Assembly (NCBI GenBank): GCA_945965245.1 | Contig: CAMFNC010000086.1 | Span: 1 to 8,072 of the forward strand | Direction of reading: 5' to 3' | Length of the DNA: 8,072 nucleotides | Origin: an uncultured Porphyromonas sp. | GTDB lineage: Bacteria > Bacteroidota > Bacteroidia > Bacteroidales > Porphyromonadaceae | In this document: piece after piece, positions 1 to 6,969 of the stretch | How positions within the stretch are numbered: the stretch's first letter is position 1 | Layout of the letters: every line of letters begins with the position of its first letter | Notes under the pieces: model-generated | Told to the model about the DNA's origin: nothing | What the model saw: the letters and a program-made list of their open reading frames with translations, nothing else | Databases searched by the model: none | Position numbers and translations under genes: made by a program

Positions 1-855
1 GTCATAGGAAATCCCACGTGTCAGGTTGGCACATTGGCGGGATGCGGTCAATTTGTTTCAAACGGGATAGCCAAATCTGTGTTTTTGATGAGAAAACCGG
101 CATTGTTGAGCAATGGAAAGGAAGAAAAAAGCGGTGATGTATCCACATTTGCCGAACGATATGCCTACGGTCCGGACTACGAAACCGCCAAACCGACAGA
201 CGCAACCACGATTTCTCGCAGTTTTCTGGCGTCACTGAATAATTTATCTTGGCATGATATATTGAACGATGCTCCCGAAAAGTATTATTCTAATTCATTT
301 GTGTATCGGAAAGAAACAACCGTCAGACCGGGTGCATACGTCAAAGGAGCATTGCCTCACATTGTGATTAAATATCGGATTATCCCCAACGGACTCACAT
401 TAAATGCCAATGAAGGCTGGGTGACCTTTAGAGGAAAGCATTATTCCGAAACCGCTTTCAAAGCCTTGTTGTCCGCCCCGGATCTCCCAAAAAAGAATCC
501 CGAATTGTATCAAACCAAAATAGCCATCGAAAAGGAAACTCCGAACTTTTTCAAAACATTTGATCGCGGATATAGTCGTAACGGGATAGATTTTTATTAT
601 CGGTCAGAGAATTACTATGTAATCTTTATCCGGCATTTTGGCAATGATTTGGCTCCCAATGCCGACTCCTATGGGAGATACGGCCTTGTGCGAAATAATG
701 AATATATCATCAAAGTAAATGGGATATCCACGTTTGGAGCAACCGAATTTATTGATTTAAAAGATGATATGACTCCTGTGGGCATTTTGCTTTCGAGTAA
801 GATAGGTATCAATACCGTCCCATATTATTCCCGAAAACAAGAAGAAGTTTTGTGA
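1..855 (+). CDS. Mfa1-like fimbrillin, C-terminal part (5' end outside window)
   Basis: The reading frame is open from base 1 to a TGA at 853-855, giving 284 residues with no stop upstream. The TTG at 34 is therefore probably not the true start, and the gene begins outside the window. The best signature is near the C-terminus: an aromatic-rich strand (GIDFYYRSENYYVIFIRHF, about 585-642), then YGLVRNNEY at 679-705, then a KVNGISTFG strand. This matches the C-terminal domain of Mfa1-type major fimbrial subunits in Bacteroidales, where YGVVRNHxY followed by a 'xINxIxGxG' strand is usual. The last residues, INTVPYYSRKQEEVL, take the place of the family's usual 'INVLPWxxxxQxVxL' tail, which in known fimbrillins ends in a beta strand. 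The protein should be an exported surface fimbrial subunit; the lipoprotein signal expected for this family would lie in the missing part. Full-length family members are usually above 400 residues. Shaft, anchor or tip subunit cannot be told apart from this fragment. Confidence 0.8.
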   Translation, partial: VIGNPTCQVGTLAGCGQFVSNGIAKSVFLMRKPALLSNGKEEKSGDVSTFAERYAYGPDYETAKPTDATTISRSFLASLNNLSWHDILNDAPEKYYSNSFVYRKETTVRPGAYVKGALPHIVIKYRIIPNGLTLNANEGWVTFRGKHYSETAFKALLSAPDLPKKNPELYQTKIAIEKETPNFFKTFDRGYSRNGIDFYYRSENYYVIFIRHFGNDLAPNADSYGRYGLVRNNEYIIKVNGISTFGATEFIDLKDDMTPVGILLSSKIGINTVPYYSRKQEEVL

Positions 856-901
856 TACTCTATCATAATTTGTTTTCGATGCAAAAATCTTTTACTTTCT
901 C

Positions 902-909
902 TATCTTTG
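902..909 (+). promoter_or_regulatory. Bacteroidetes -7 promoter box upstream of the aminotransferase gene
   Basis: TATCTTTG fits the TAnnTTTG consensus of Bacteroidetes sigma-ABfr promoters exactly. It lies 22 bases before the ATG at 932, so transcription should begin around 914-918 and leave a short, AT-rich leader (ACTATAATATATAGATT) without a clear Shine-Dalgarno sequence, as is common in this phylum. The -33 element is weak: the nearest clean TTTG (869-872) is about 29 bases upstream, too far from the usual 19-21, and only TTTTCG (873-878) is somewhat closer. The box implies that the aminotransferase is transcribed separately from the fimbrillin gene. Confidence 0.55.
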
Positions 910-931
910 TTGTAACTATAATATATAGATT

Positions 932-2068
932 ATGAACGAACGCATTTGGCTCTCTTTGGCACACATGGGTGGGCAAGAACAGAGATTTATACAAGAGGCT
1001 TTCGATACCAATTGGGTTGTTCCTCTCGGCCCTAATGTAAACGGCTTTGAAGCCGACTTGGCATCCTATGTCGGACAAAACAAAAAAGTCGTAGCACTCA
1101 GTGCCGGCACCGCTGCACTCCATCTCTCATTGGTAATGTTGGATATCAAGCCCAGAGATGAAGTCATCTGTCAGAGTTTTACTTTCTCTGCCTCAGCCAA
1201 TCCCATAGCCTATCAAGGCGCCAATCCTATATTTGTCGATAGCGAGCCGGAGACATGGAATATGAGTCCCTTACATTTGCGCAAAGCCATCGAGGATAGA
1301 ATTCAGAAAACAGGGAAGAAGCCCAAAGCCATCATCCCCGTTCACTTGTATGGTATGCCTGCCAAAATGGACGAAATCATCGCTATTGCTAACGAATATC
1401 AAATTCCTATTGTAGAAGATGCAGCCGAAGCCATCGGTTCGGAATATAAAGGTCGTCGATGTGGGACATTTGGTCAATTTGGAGCCTTGTCATTCAATGG
1501 CAATAAGATGATAACCACCTCCGGCGGTGGTGCTTTGGTCTGTGACGGCGAAGACTCGGCCAAACGAGTTATGTTTTTTGCAACACAAGCACGTGAAAAT
1601 GCACCACACTACCAACATGAGCACATCGGCTATAACTACCGCATGAGCAATATTTGCGCCGGAATCGGTCGCGGACAAATGATGGTATTGGACGAACATA
1701 TTGCTCGCAGGAGATCCATTCACCGCTTATATACTGAATTACTTAAAGGCATGAAAGGAATTCATGTCATGGACAACCCATCTCCGGATTTCAATTCCAA
1801 CTTTTGGCTCACCTGCATTATTGTTGATGCCAAGCAGGCCGGATTTACCAGAGAAGATATTCGTTTAGCATTAGATGCTGCCAATATCGAAAGTCGCCCA
1901 TTATGGAAGCCCATGCACCTTCAACCGGTTTTCGCTTCCGCACCATTTTACGGCGATGGAACCAGTGAAGCCTTATTCAACGACGGCCTATGCCTGCCCA
2001 GTGGTTCTTTATTAACCGATGACCATATCCGCCGTGTCGTTTCCGTCATCCAATCCCTAATCAAGTAA
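932..2068 (+). CDS. PLP-dependent nucleotide-sugar aminotransferase, DegT/DnrJ/EryC1/StrS family (PglE-like)
   Basis: This 378-residue protein has the usual length and all landmarks of the DegT sugar aminotransferase family. They are a phosphate-binding SAGTAALHL (57-65), the VEDAAEAIGS motif with Asp163 contacting the pyridine nitrogen, and SFNGNKMITTSGGG (187-200) with Lys192 as the Schiff-base lysine. GYNYRMSN (233-240) and SRPLWKPMH (321-329) follow. Family members transfer an amino group from glutamate to a 4-keto (or 3-keto) nucleotide sugar in the cytosol. The lysine-region motif is very close to that of Campylobacter PglE, which makes UDP-4-amino-4,6-dideoxy-GlcNAc. The PglD-like and PglC-like genes just across the terminator favour the same role. 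An alternative is a WcfR-type enzyme making the galacto epimer (AADGal), as in Bacteroides fragilis PSA synthesis, and sequence alone does not settle the C4 stereochemistry. The gene has its own promoter box and converges with the neighbouring operon. The ATG at 932 is supported by the N-terminal IWLSLAHMGGQEQRFI, typical for the family. Confidence 0.9.
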   Translation: MNERIWLSLAHMGGQEQRFIQEAFDTNWVVPLGPNVNGFEADLASYVGQNKKVVALSAGTAALHLSLVMLDIKPRDEVICQSFTFSASANPIAYQGANPIFVDSEPETWNMSPLHLRKAIEDRIQKTGKKPKAIIPVHLYGMPAKMDEIIAIANEYQIPIVEDAAEAIGSEYKGRRCGTFGQFGALSFNGNKMITTSGGGALVCDGEDSAKRVMFFATQARENAPHYQHEHIGYNYRMSNICAGIGRGQMMVLDEHIARRRSIHRLYTELLKGMKGIHVMDNPSPDFNSNFWLTCIIVDAKQAGFTREDIRLALDAANIESRPLWKPMHLQPVFASAPFYGDGTSEALFNDGLCLPSGSLLTDDHIRRVVSVIQSLIK

Positions 2069-2073
2069 AATAA

Positions 2074-2110
2074 AAAGAGAAAGAGCTGCTCCAGTCAGCT
2101 CTTTCTCTTT
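2074..2110. terminator. bidirectional intrinsic terminator between convergent genes
   Basis: Bases 2074-2088 and 2096-2110 form a perfect 15-bp inverted repeat around the 7-base loop CTCCAGT. Read on the plus strand, the downstream arm is T-rich (CTCTTTCTCTTTATTA) and closes 42 bases after the aminotransferase stop codon. Read on the minus strand, the hairpin is followed by CTCTTTTTATTTTACTT, a better U-tract, and terminates the polysaccharide operon. The right arm also encodes the last codons and stop of the acetyltransferase gene, which ends at 2095. Confidence 0.85.
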
Positions 2111-2742
2111 ATTACCTTAGCAGGAACCCCCACGGCTGTACAGTTATCTGGTATATCATTTACCACCACTGCTCCGGCACCAATAGTGGAATTTGCACCG
2201 ATGGATAACTGATTAATAATTTTTGCTCCGGTACCCACGTAGACTCCTTCACCTATTCTTACCTCTCCCGAAATATTTATTGAAGGCATAAACGAACAAA
2301 AGGAATTAATAATGGTATCGTGCCCAACTGTGCATGATAGGTTCAAAATTACAAAATCCCCTATCTCTATATTAACTGTAATAATATTTCCAGCGCAAAC
2401 AATACATCCTTTCCCTATTTTTATTAATCCTCCACCAGACTTTATTACAGATGGATGAATTAACGTTGGGAACGAAATCTTATTATTGTTTAATTTATTT
2501 ACGATAGCCCTTTTTACATCTGGATTTGCAATAGCCAAAGCAACACACAGATCTTCCTCAAAACGATCAAGTTCCTCAAAACCACCCAAAACAAAGCTAT
2601 CATTTATTCGTTCTCCCTTTCTTTTTCCGTCATCAAAGTAGCCAATAAAATCATATTCATGTTTTTTTTTATTTATATCATGGATTAAGAATGCCACCTC
2701 CCGACCGAAACCACCAGCTCCATATACAGCTATTTTCTTCAT
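2095..2742 (-). CDS. NeuD/PglD-like sugar O/N-acetyltransferase with left-handed beta-helix
   Basis: The protein has 215 residues, close to the family norm. Residues 1-90 form a small Rossmann-like domain starting KKIAVYGAGGFGREV, which in PglD binds the UDP-sugar. From about residue 95 there are hexapeptide repeats ([LIV]GxxxxI type: IGKGCIV, IEIGDFV, VRIGEGV, LSIGANSTIGAGAVV), ending VGVPAKVIKRKS, the usual end of a trimeric acetyl-CoA-dependent acetyltransferase. The likely catalytic base is His141 in TVGHDTI, with Asp142 where PglD has Glu. The PglD residue His15 (sugar contact) appears to be Phe12 here, so substrate preference may differ. Acting after the aminotransferase, it would acetylate the 4-amino group to give a di-N-acetylated UDP-sugar; other NeuD-family roles remain possible. 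It lies 8 bases after the phosphoglycosyltransferase stop and is the last gene of the operon. Its final codons sit inside the terminator hairpin. A run of nine A occurs at codons 25-27. Confidence 0.85.
   Translation of the reverse strand: MKKIAVYGAGGFGREVAFLIHDINKKKHEYDFIGYFDDGKRKGERINDSFVLGGFEELDRFEEDLCVALAIANPDVKRAIVNKLNNNKISFPTLIHPSVIKSGGGLIKIGKGCIVCAGNIITVNIEIGDFVILNLSCTVGHDTIINSFCSFMPSINISGEVRIGEGVYVGTGAKIINQLSIGANSTIGAGAVVVNDIPDNCTAVGVPAKVIKRKS
2662..2670 (-). repeat. mononucleotide tract, nine A in the coding strand
   Basis: The coding strand of the acetyltransferase reads AAT, then nine A (three Lys codons, 25-27), then CAT. It is the longest homopolymer I found in the window. A one-base slip here would put the gene out of frame near its start. 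In this copy the frame is intact. Confidence 0.8.
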
Positions 2743-2750
2743 ATAACAAT

Positions 2751-3359
2751 TTAATTATTCCCCGTAAATGCCTCCATAGTTGCACTTGTATTCGAACTTA
2801 TTCCCTCTCGAATGATTACCTTCCGAAAGGTCTTATACATAATTTTCAAATCAAGTGCAAAAGAAATATGATCTACATACCAAACATCTAATTCAAACTT
2901 TTTTTGCCAACTAATAGCATTTCTTCCGTTTACTTGTGCCCATCCAGTAATACCGGGACGTACCTCATGGCGCCTTTTCTGAAATTCGTTATATAGAGGG
3001 AGATACTGAACCAAAAGAGGCCTTGGGCCAATAAAAGCCATATCCCCCTTTATCACATTTAACAACTGCGGTATTTCATCCAGGGATGTTGAGCGAACAA
3101 AGCGTCCAATCCAAGTAATCCTTTCTGCATCTGGTAATAGATTTCCTTCAGCATCTCTCTCATCTGTCATCGTTTTGAACTTAATTACCTTAAAAATCTT
3201 GCCATCCTTCCCAGGTCTTTCTTGTAGAAAAAAAGCTCCGGCTCCTTTGTTTGCAAAATGCAACACAAGCCAAAGCAATAGAAAGATGGGGAGAATTATC
3301 ACAAACCCAATCATAGACACAGAGAACCCCATTAGCCTCTTAAAATACTCCTTATACAC
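2751..3359 (-). CDS. pglC: PglC-like monotopic phosphoglycosyltransferase (initiating sugar-1-phosphate transferase)
   Basis: At 202 residues this is the minimal, single-domain form of the polyprenol phosphate phosphoglycosyltransferase family, the same size as Campylobacter PglC (about 200). It transfers a sugar phosphate from a UDP-sugar to undecaprenyl phosphate on the inner face of the cytoplasmic membrane and so starts a glycan chain. An N-terminal hydrophobic segment (about 11-34) contains Pro24, which breaks the helix into the re-entrant hairpin typical of these enzymes. The catalytic Asp94-Glu95 pair lies in STSLDEIPQLLNVIKGDM. FKTM (61-64), FIGPRP (109-114) and RPGITGWAQVNGRN (134-147) are all present. 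The stretch WQKKFELDVWYVDHISF and the C-terminal tail strongly resemble PglC, which prefers UDP-diNAcBac, more than WcaJ/WbaP enzymes. The start is a GTG at 3359 that overlaps the upstream glycosyltransferase stop by 8 bases. The next ATG, at residue 10, would remove the conserved YKEYFKRL segment, so GTG is preferred. Confidence 0.9.
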   Translation of the reverse strand: MYKEYFKRLMGFSVSMIGFVIILPIFLLLWLVLHFANKGAGAFFLQERPGKDGKIFKVIKFKTMTDERDAEGNLLPDAERITWIGRFVRSTSLDEIPQLLNVIKGDMAFIGPRPLLVQYLPLYNEFQKRRHEVRPGITGWAQVNGRNAISWQKKFELDVWYVDHISFALDLKIMYKTFRKVIIREGISSNTSATMEAFTGNN

Positions 3360-4551
3360 AGTGACTCGTTATTATATTATACGTTTTCTCCACCGAATAA
3401 TTATTTTCTAAATATTTCCGACCTTTAAGCCCCATAATCTTACTCCCTGGGAGATCTTTTAGCATTCGGTTTACGCATTCAGTAAAAGCTTCTGAATTAT
3501 TACTTTCGCACCACAAACCATATCCATTTTCTTCGGCTACTCTTCCAATGTCAGTATTCGAATCAGTAGCTGCAATAATAGGTATGCCATACTCTAAATA
3601 TGAGAGTAACCTTGATGGGTAATTTGGAATAGTAAAACGATGATCTAAAAAAATCAGACCAATATCAGACGATTGAACCACTTTATCATATTCGTCTTTG
3701 GATAGCTTTTTGATTACTCTAATATTCTGCGGTTTTTCTTTCATGAACCAATCTTCAAGTATTGAATATTTTGCGCCATCACCAATAATTAAAAAATAGC
3801 AGTCTTTCCTTTTTTTGTTTTTTTCCAAACATTCTATTAGGAACTCTACCCCTTGAGGGAGACCTAAATTGCCTCCATAGATCAAAATTGGTTTGTCTAT
3901 CTGAAGCCCATACTTATTGAGAATAACATAATCTTTCATTCTCTCGGAGTAATTTATTGGTTCAATACTATTCGGAGCTATTTCTACTTTTTCACTTTTA
4001 ATATATGGGTTGTGCGAAAGTAAATAATCCACGTTAGCCGGAGACATACATCCAATAAAATCGGACAACCTATAAAGAGATATCTCTTTTCGTCTAAAAA
4101 ACCAATGGATAAGTCCTCTTGAAGAAAATAGATTCAAATCTACTGCGTTTTGAGGAAATATATCCTTTAAAAGTAAATAGCTTATAGAATGTGGATTTTG
4201 ACTCTTTAGATAGTGGATTACTTTTGCAAAAGTAATGGGAGGGGTTGCATATAATATCAAATCAAAATTAACATCACTTAATGTTTTTTTTATTACTCTA
4301 ATGAATTTTTTTTCTATTAGCAGCGTGGCAATCCCTTTTTTTATTAATCTTTTTTCACCACTCAGACTCTGCATTCTAACACTAAGAAAAGTAGCATTCT
4401 CTGTTTTTATTACTTCAGGTTCTTCCTTGGATGCTATTTTCACCACATGCAATGAATGACCTTTTGAAATAAATTGCCTCAATAAATCTGAATAAATTCC
4501 CCTTTGAGAAATGCTGAATTGAGAATCAAGTGTCAAAAAAATCACATTCAT
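3352..4551 (-). CDS. family 4 (GT-B) glycosyltransferase, WbuB-like, candidate L-FucNAc transferase
   Basis: This 399-residue protein has two Rossmann-like halves. The N-terminal half begins MNVIFLTLDSQFSISQRGIY and carries LLKDIFPQNAVDLNL (127-141), a segment characteristic of the WbuB-type group, then CMSPANVDYL (168-177) and PNSIE (193-197). The C-terminal, nucleotide-sugar-binding half has YGGNLGLPQG (225-234), IGDG (256-259) and PSRLLSYLEYGIPIIA (312-327), the family 4 donor-site region. WbuB follows fnlABC in E. coli O-antigen clusters and is thought to add L-FucNAc. The same order here (two bases after the fnlC stop) supports that assignment, though the acceptor is inferred: possibly the sugar that PglC loads. 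It acts at the cytoplasmic face of the inner membrane. The gene is clearly richer in A/T than fnlABC; for example, 10 of the 60 bases at 4261-4320 are G or C. Confidence 0.8.
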   Translation of the reverse strand: MNVIFLTLDSQFSISQRGIYSDLLRQFISKGHSLHVVKIASKEEPEVIKTENATFLSVRMQSLSGEKRLIKKGIATLLIEKKFIRVIKKTLSDVNFDLILYATPPITFAKVIHYLKSQNPHSISYLLLKDIFPQNAVDLNLFSSRGLIHWFFRRKEISLYRLSDFIGCMSPANVDYLLSHNPYIKSEKVEIAPNSIEPINYSERMKDYVILNKYGLQIDKPILIYGGNLGLPQGVEFLIECLEKNKKRKDCYFLIIGDGAKYSILEDWFMKEKPQNIRVIKKLSKDEYDKVVQSSDIGLIFLDHRFTIPNYPSRLLSYLEYGIPIIAATDSNTDIGRVAEENGYGLWCESNNSEAFTECVNRMLKDLPGSKIMGLKGRKYLENNYSVEKTYNIITSHCV

Positions 4552-4553
4552 TT

Positions 4554-5759
4554 TTATAAATTTTTACGCCAAACCATGCGGTTGACAATATTGGTGTAGG
4601 ATTGTACTATTTTAACCACCTTAGAAGATACATTTTCATCCATGTAATCAGGAACCGGCACGCCATTCTTATCGTTACGAACCATTTCCACAGCCATATC
4701 TACTGACTGCAAAAGACTCTTTTCATCAATACCGGCCAAAACAAAAACGCCTTTGTCCAAAGCCTCCGGTCGCTCGGTGGAAGTTCGTATGCAAACCGCA
4801 GGAATGGATCGACCAATTGAAGTGAAAAATGAGCTCTCTTCAGGCAGTGTACCACTATCACTCACCACAGCAAAGGCATTCATTTGCAAACAATTATAAT
4901 CATGAAATCCTAATGGTTCATGCTTAATAACTCGTTTATCCAATTGAAAACCACTCGCTTCTAAACGTTTGGCAGATCTGGGGTGGCATGAATATAGTAT
5001 TGGCATATCATATTTCTCAGCCATCTTATTGATTGCGCCAAAAAGACTCATAAAGTTCTTCTCTGTATCAATATTTTCTTCTCGATGGGCCGACAATAAG
5101 ATATATCTCTGTTTTTGCAAATTTAATCTTAAATGTACATCTGAGGCTTCTATTTCTGCAAGGTTATTCCTGAGTACTTCTGCCATAGGAGAACCGGTCA
5201 CGTAGGTTCTTTCTTTCGGTAAACCTGCTTCAATCAAATAGCGGCGAGCATGTTCAGAGTAAGCTAAGTTTACATCCGAAAGAATGTCCACGATCCGTCG
5301 ATTGGTCTCTTCGGGCAAGCATTCATCTTTACACCTATTGCCTGCTTCCATATGAAAAATGGGTATATGCAATCGTTTGGCTCCAATAACAGATAGGCAT
5401 GAATTGGTATCCCCTAACACCAATACTGCATCAGGCCGGGTAGCAACCATTAATTTATACGAAGTATTAATAATATTTCCCATGGTTGCTCCCAAATCAT
5501 CTCCAACAGCATTCAGATAAACTTCAGGATTCTTTAACTTTAAATCCCGAAAAAAAATTCCATTAAGATTATAGTCATAATTTTGACCGGTGTGGGCCAA
5601 TAAGCAATCGAAGTATTCACGACAGCTATTGATGGTTGCAGATAGTCTTATAATCTCAGGTCGTGTACCCACAATAATTAATAGTTTGAGTTTACCATTA
5701 TTCTGAAAACTCACTTTATCAAAATTATAGTTTTGTTCCATAATGAAGTTCTTTAGCAT
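4554..5759 (-). CDS. fnlC: UDP-N-acetyl sugar 2-epimerase of the L-FucNAc pathway (FnlC/CapG/WbjD)
   Basis: The product has 401 residues and the motif order of the non-hydrolysing UDP-GlcNAc 2-epimerase (WecB) fold. The motifs are VGTRPEIIRL (30-39), HTGQNYD (56-62), VLGDTNS (114-120), HMEAGNR (136-142), PEETNRR (149-155), SAHREEN (223-229), SDSGTLPEE (300-308) and RTSTERPEA (325-333). In the FucNAc pathway this enzyme inverts C2 of UDP-N-acetyl-L-pneumosamine to give UDP-L-FucNAc. Position directly after fnlA and fnlB decides for FnlC over WecB. The start ATG at 5759 overlaps the fnlB stop in the sequence ATGCTAA. A second ATG at 5741 (residue 7, MEQNYNFDK) is an equally good start, because the conserved core begins only near residue 23. 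The true N-terminus is therefore uncertain by six residues. Confidence 0.92.
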   Translation of the reverse strand: MLKNFIMEQNYNFDKVSFQNNGKLKLLIIVGTRPEIIRLSATINSCREYFDCLLAHTGQNYDYNLNGIFFRDLKLKNPEVYLNAVGDDLGATMGNIINTSYKLMVATRPDAVLVLGDTNSCLSVIGAKRLHIPIFHMEAGNRCKDECLPEETNRRIVDILSDVNLAYSEHARRYLIEAGLPKERTYVTGSPMAEVLRNNLAEIEASDVHLRLNLQKQRYILLSAHREENIDTEKNFMSLFGAINKMAEKYDMPILYSCHPRSAKRLEASGFQLDKRVIKHEPLGFHDYNCLQMNAFAVVSDSGTLPEESSFFTSIGRSIPAVCIRTSTERPEALDKGVFVLAGIDEKSLLQSVDMAVEMVRNDKNGVPVPDYMDENVSSKVVKIVQSYTNIVNRMVWRKNL

Positions 5760-6964
5760 TGAGTAACTACCGGTTCAAAATAGGTATCAGGTCTATCAGA
5801 GTCAAACAATTCATTAGCCCACATAACTGTAACCAAATCTTCTGTTTCGGACAGATTAATAATATTATGCGTATATCCGGGCAACATATGCACAGCCTTT
5901 ATGGCGCAACCTGACACTTCAAATTCAAGTATTTCATTCGTCTGGATATTACGCTCTTGAATCAGTGCATGACCAGAAACTACAACAAAAAACTCCCATT
6001 TGGAATGATGCCAATGTTGCCCTTTTGTAATGCCCGGTTTTGAAATATTCACACTTATTTGTCCACATTTTTCTGTTCGCAGAAGCTCAGTGAAACTTCC
6101 CCTGTCATCCACATTCATTTTCAATGGGAATGCGATTTTTTCCATAGGAAGGTAACTTAGATACGTTGAATATAGTTTTTTGGCAAACGAATTATCGGGT
6201 ATTTCTGGCACTACCAAACTTTTCGGTTGAGAGCTGAATTGAACCAATAAAGTGGCTATCTCACCCAGCGTTACATGATGAGTTACAGGCACGTAGTAAT
6301 AGTTTCCATCATTTTGGGGAATCGGTTTTACCCCATTATATTCACAACGATGACCTCCTCCATTTAATGTGGAAATTAATTCATCCACCAAATCGTCCAC
6401 ATACAGAAGTTCCAGTTCTGTATGTGGATCGTTAATCTTAATGGGTAAATCGTTTGCAATATTATTACAGAAAGTAGCTACCACGCTATTGTAATTCGGT
6501 TTACACCATTTTCCAAAAAGATTGGGAAAGCGATATATTAATACCGGCGAACCAAGCTCTTTTGAATATTGACGGAAAAGTTCCTCCCCGGCCTTTTTAC
6601 TTAGGCCATACTCACTTCCGGCATATCGTTCCTCCAAAGTTGCCTGAATGGAACTCGAAAGCATAACAGGACACCGATTGTTATATTTTTTCAGTGTTTC
6701 AAGAAGTATAGATGCAAAGCCAAAATTTCCTTGCATAAATTCTTCTGTTTTTTGGGGTCTATTCACCCCTGCCAAATTAAAGACAAAATCAGCATCTCTG
6801 CAAAATTGGTTCAATTCCTCTACACTATTTTCCACATCATATTCAAACACTTCAGTCACTTTGATTCCTGCGTACCATTTTGCCTTATTGGTTTGAACAT
6901 TTCTAAGTTGAGCTACCAAATTTTTACCAACAAAACCTTTGGCACCTGTAACTAATATTCTCAT
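5753..6964 (-). CDS. fnlB: bifunctional reductase/epimerase with cupin domain of the L-FucNAc pathway (FnlB/CapF/WbjC)
   Basis: This 403-residue protein combines two domains, as in CapF of Staphylococcus aureus. Residues 1-280 are an extended SDR (NAD(P)-binding) domain with TGAKGFVGKN (6-15), FNLAGVNRP (62-70), a YGLSK catalytic Tyr119/Lys123 pair and FPNLFGKW (146-153). Residues 280-403 form a cupin with GQHWHHSKWEFF (315-326), supplying His317, His319, His320 and Glu324, and a later His366 in PGYTHNI, consistent with a metal site. In CapF the cupin catalyses C3 epimerisation of the 4-keto intermediate and the SDR domain reduces C4, giving UDP-N-acetyl-L-talosamine-type product (UDP-L-PneNAc) for FnlC. 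No key residue is visibly missing. The ATG follows the fnlA stop after five bases (CCGAG), and the gene overlaps fnlC by seven bases. Confidence 0.93.
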   Translation of the reverse strand: MRILVTGAKGFVGKNLVAQLRNVQTNKAKWYAGIKVTEVFEYDVENSVEELNQFCRDADFVFNLAGVNRPQKTEEFMQGNFGFASILLETLKKYNNRCPVMLSSSIQATLEERYAGSEYGLSKKAGEELFRQYSKELGSPVLIYRFPNLFGKWCKPNYNSVVATFCNNIANDLPIKINDPHTELELLYVDDLVDELISTLNGGGHRCEYNGVKPIPQNDGNYYYVPVTHHVTLGEIATLLVQFSSQPKSLVVPEIPDNSFAKKLYSTYLSYLPMEKIAFPLKMNVDDRGSFTELLRTEKCGQISVNISKPGITKGQHWHHSKWEFFVVVSGHALIQERNIQTNEILEFEVSGCAIKAVHMLPGYTHNIINLSETEDLVTVMWANELFDSDRPDTYFEPVVTQC

Positions 6965-6969
6965 CTCGG

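Noticed and set aside
1..855. Bacteroidetes protein O-glycosylation motif, D-(S/T)-(A/I/L/V/M/T), in the fimbrillin fragment, which could link it to the glycan locus
   Set aside because: Scanning the fragment I found only D-S-Y, which does not fit the motif, so there is no sequence support for glycosylation of this part.
853..880. Small inverted repeat TGATA-CTC-TATCA at the fimbrillin stop codon, followed by T-rich sequence
   Set aside because: A 5-bp, A/T-dominated stem is too weak to call as a terminator with confidence; it could be chance.
856..931. Invertible promoter of the Bacteroides capsule type
   Set aside because: I found no pair of long inverted repeats flanking the promoter box; only the 5-bp repeat above is present.
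863..1123. Minus-strand open frame of 86 codons over the promoter and start of the aminotransferase
   Set aside because: It lies mostly antisense to a well-supported gene, resembles no known family, and would begin inside coding sequence without a promoter.
2691..2891. Plus-strand open frame across the acetyltransferase/phosphoglycosyltransferase junction
   Set aside because: It is antisense to two well-supported genes and its translation (rich in Ile, Asn, Ser) looks like a frame shadow.
4554..5759. WecB-type UDP-ManNAc-forming epimerase
   Set aside because: The fold and motifs are shared, but the gene follows fnlA and fnlB directly and no ManNAc dehydrogenase is present, so FnlC is the better assignment.
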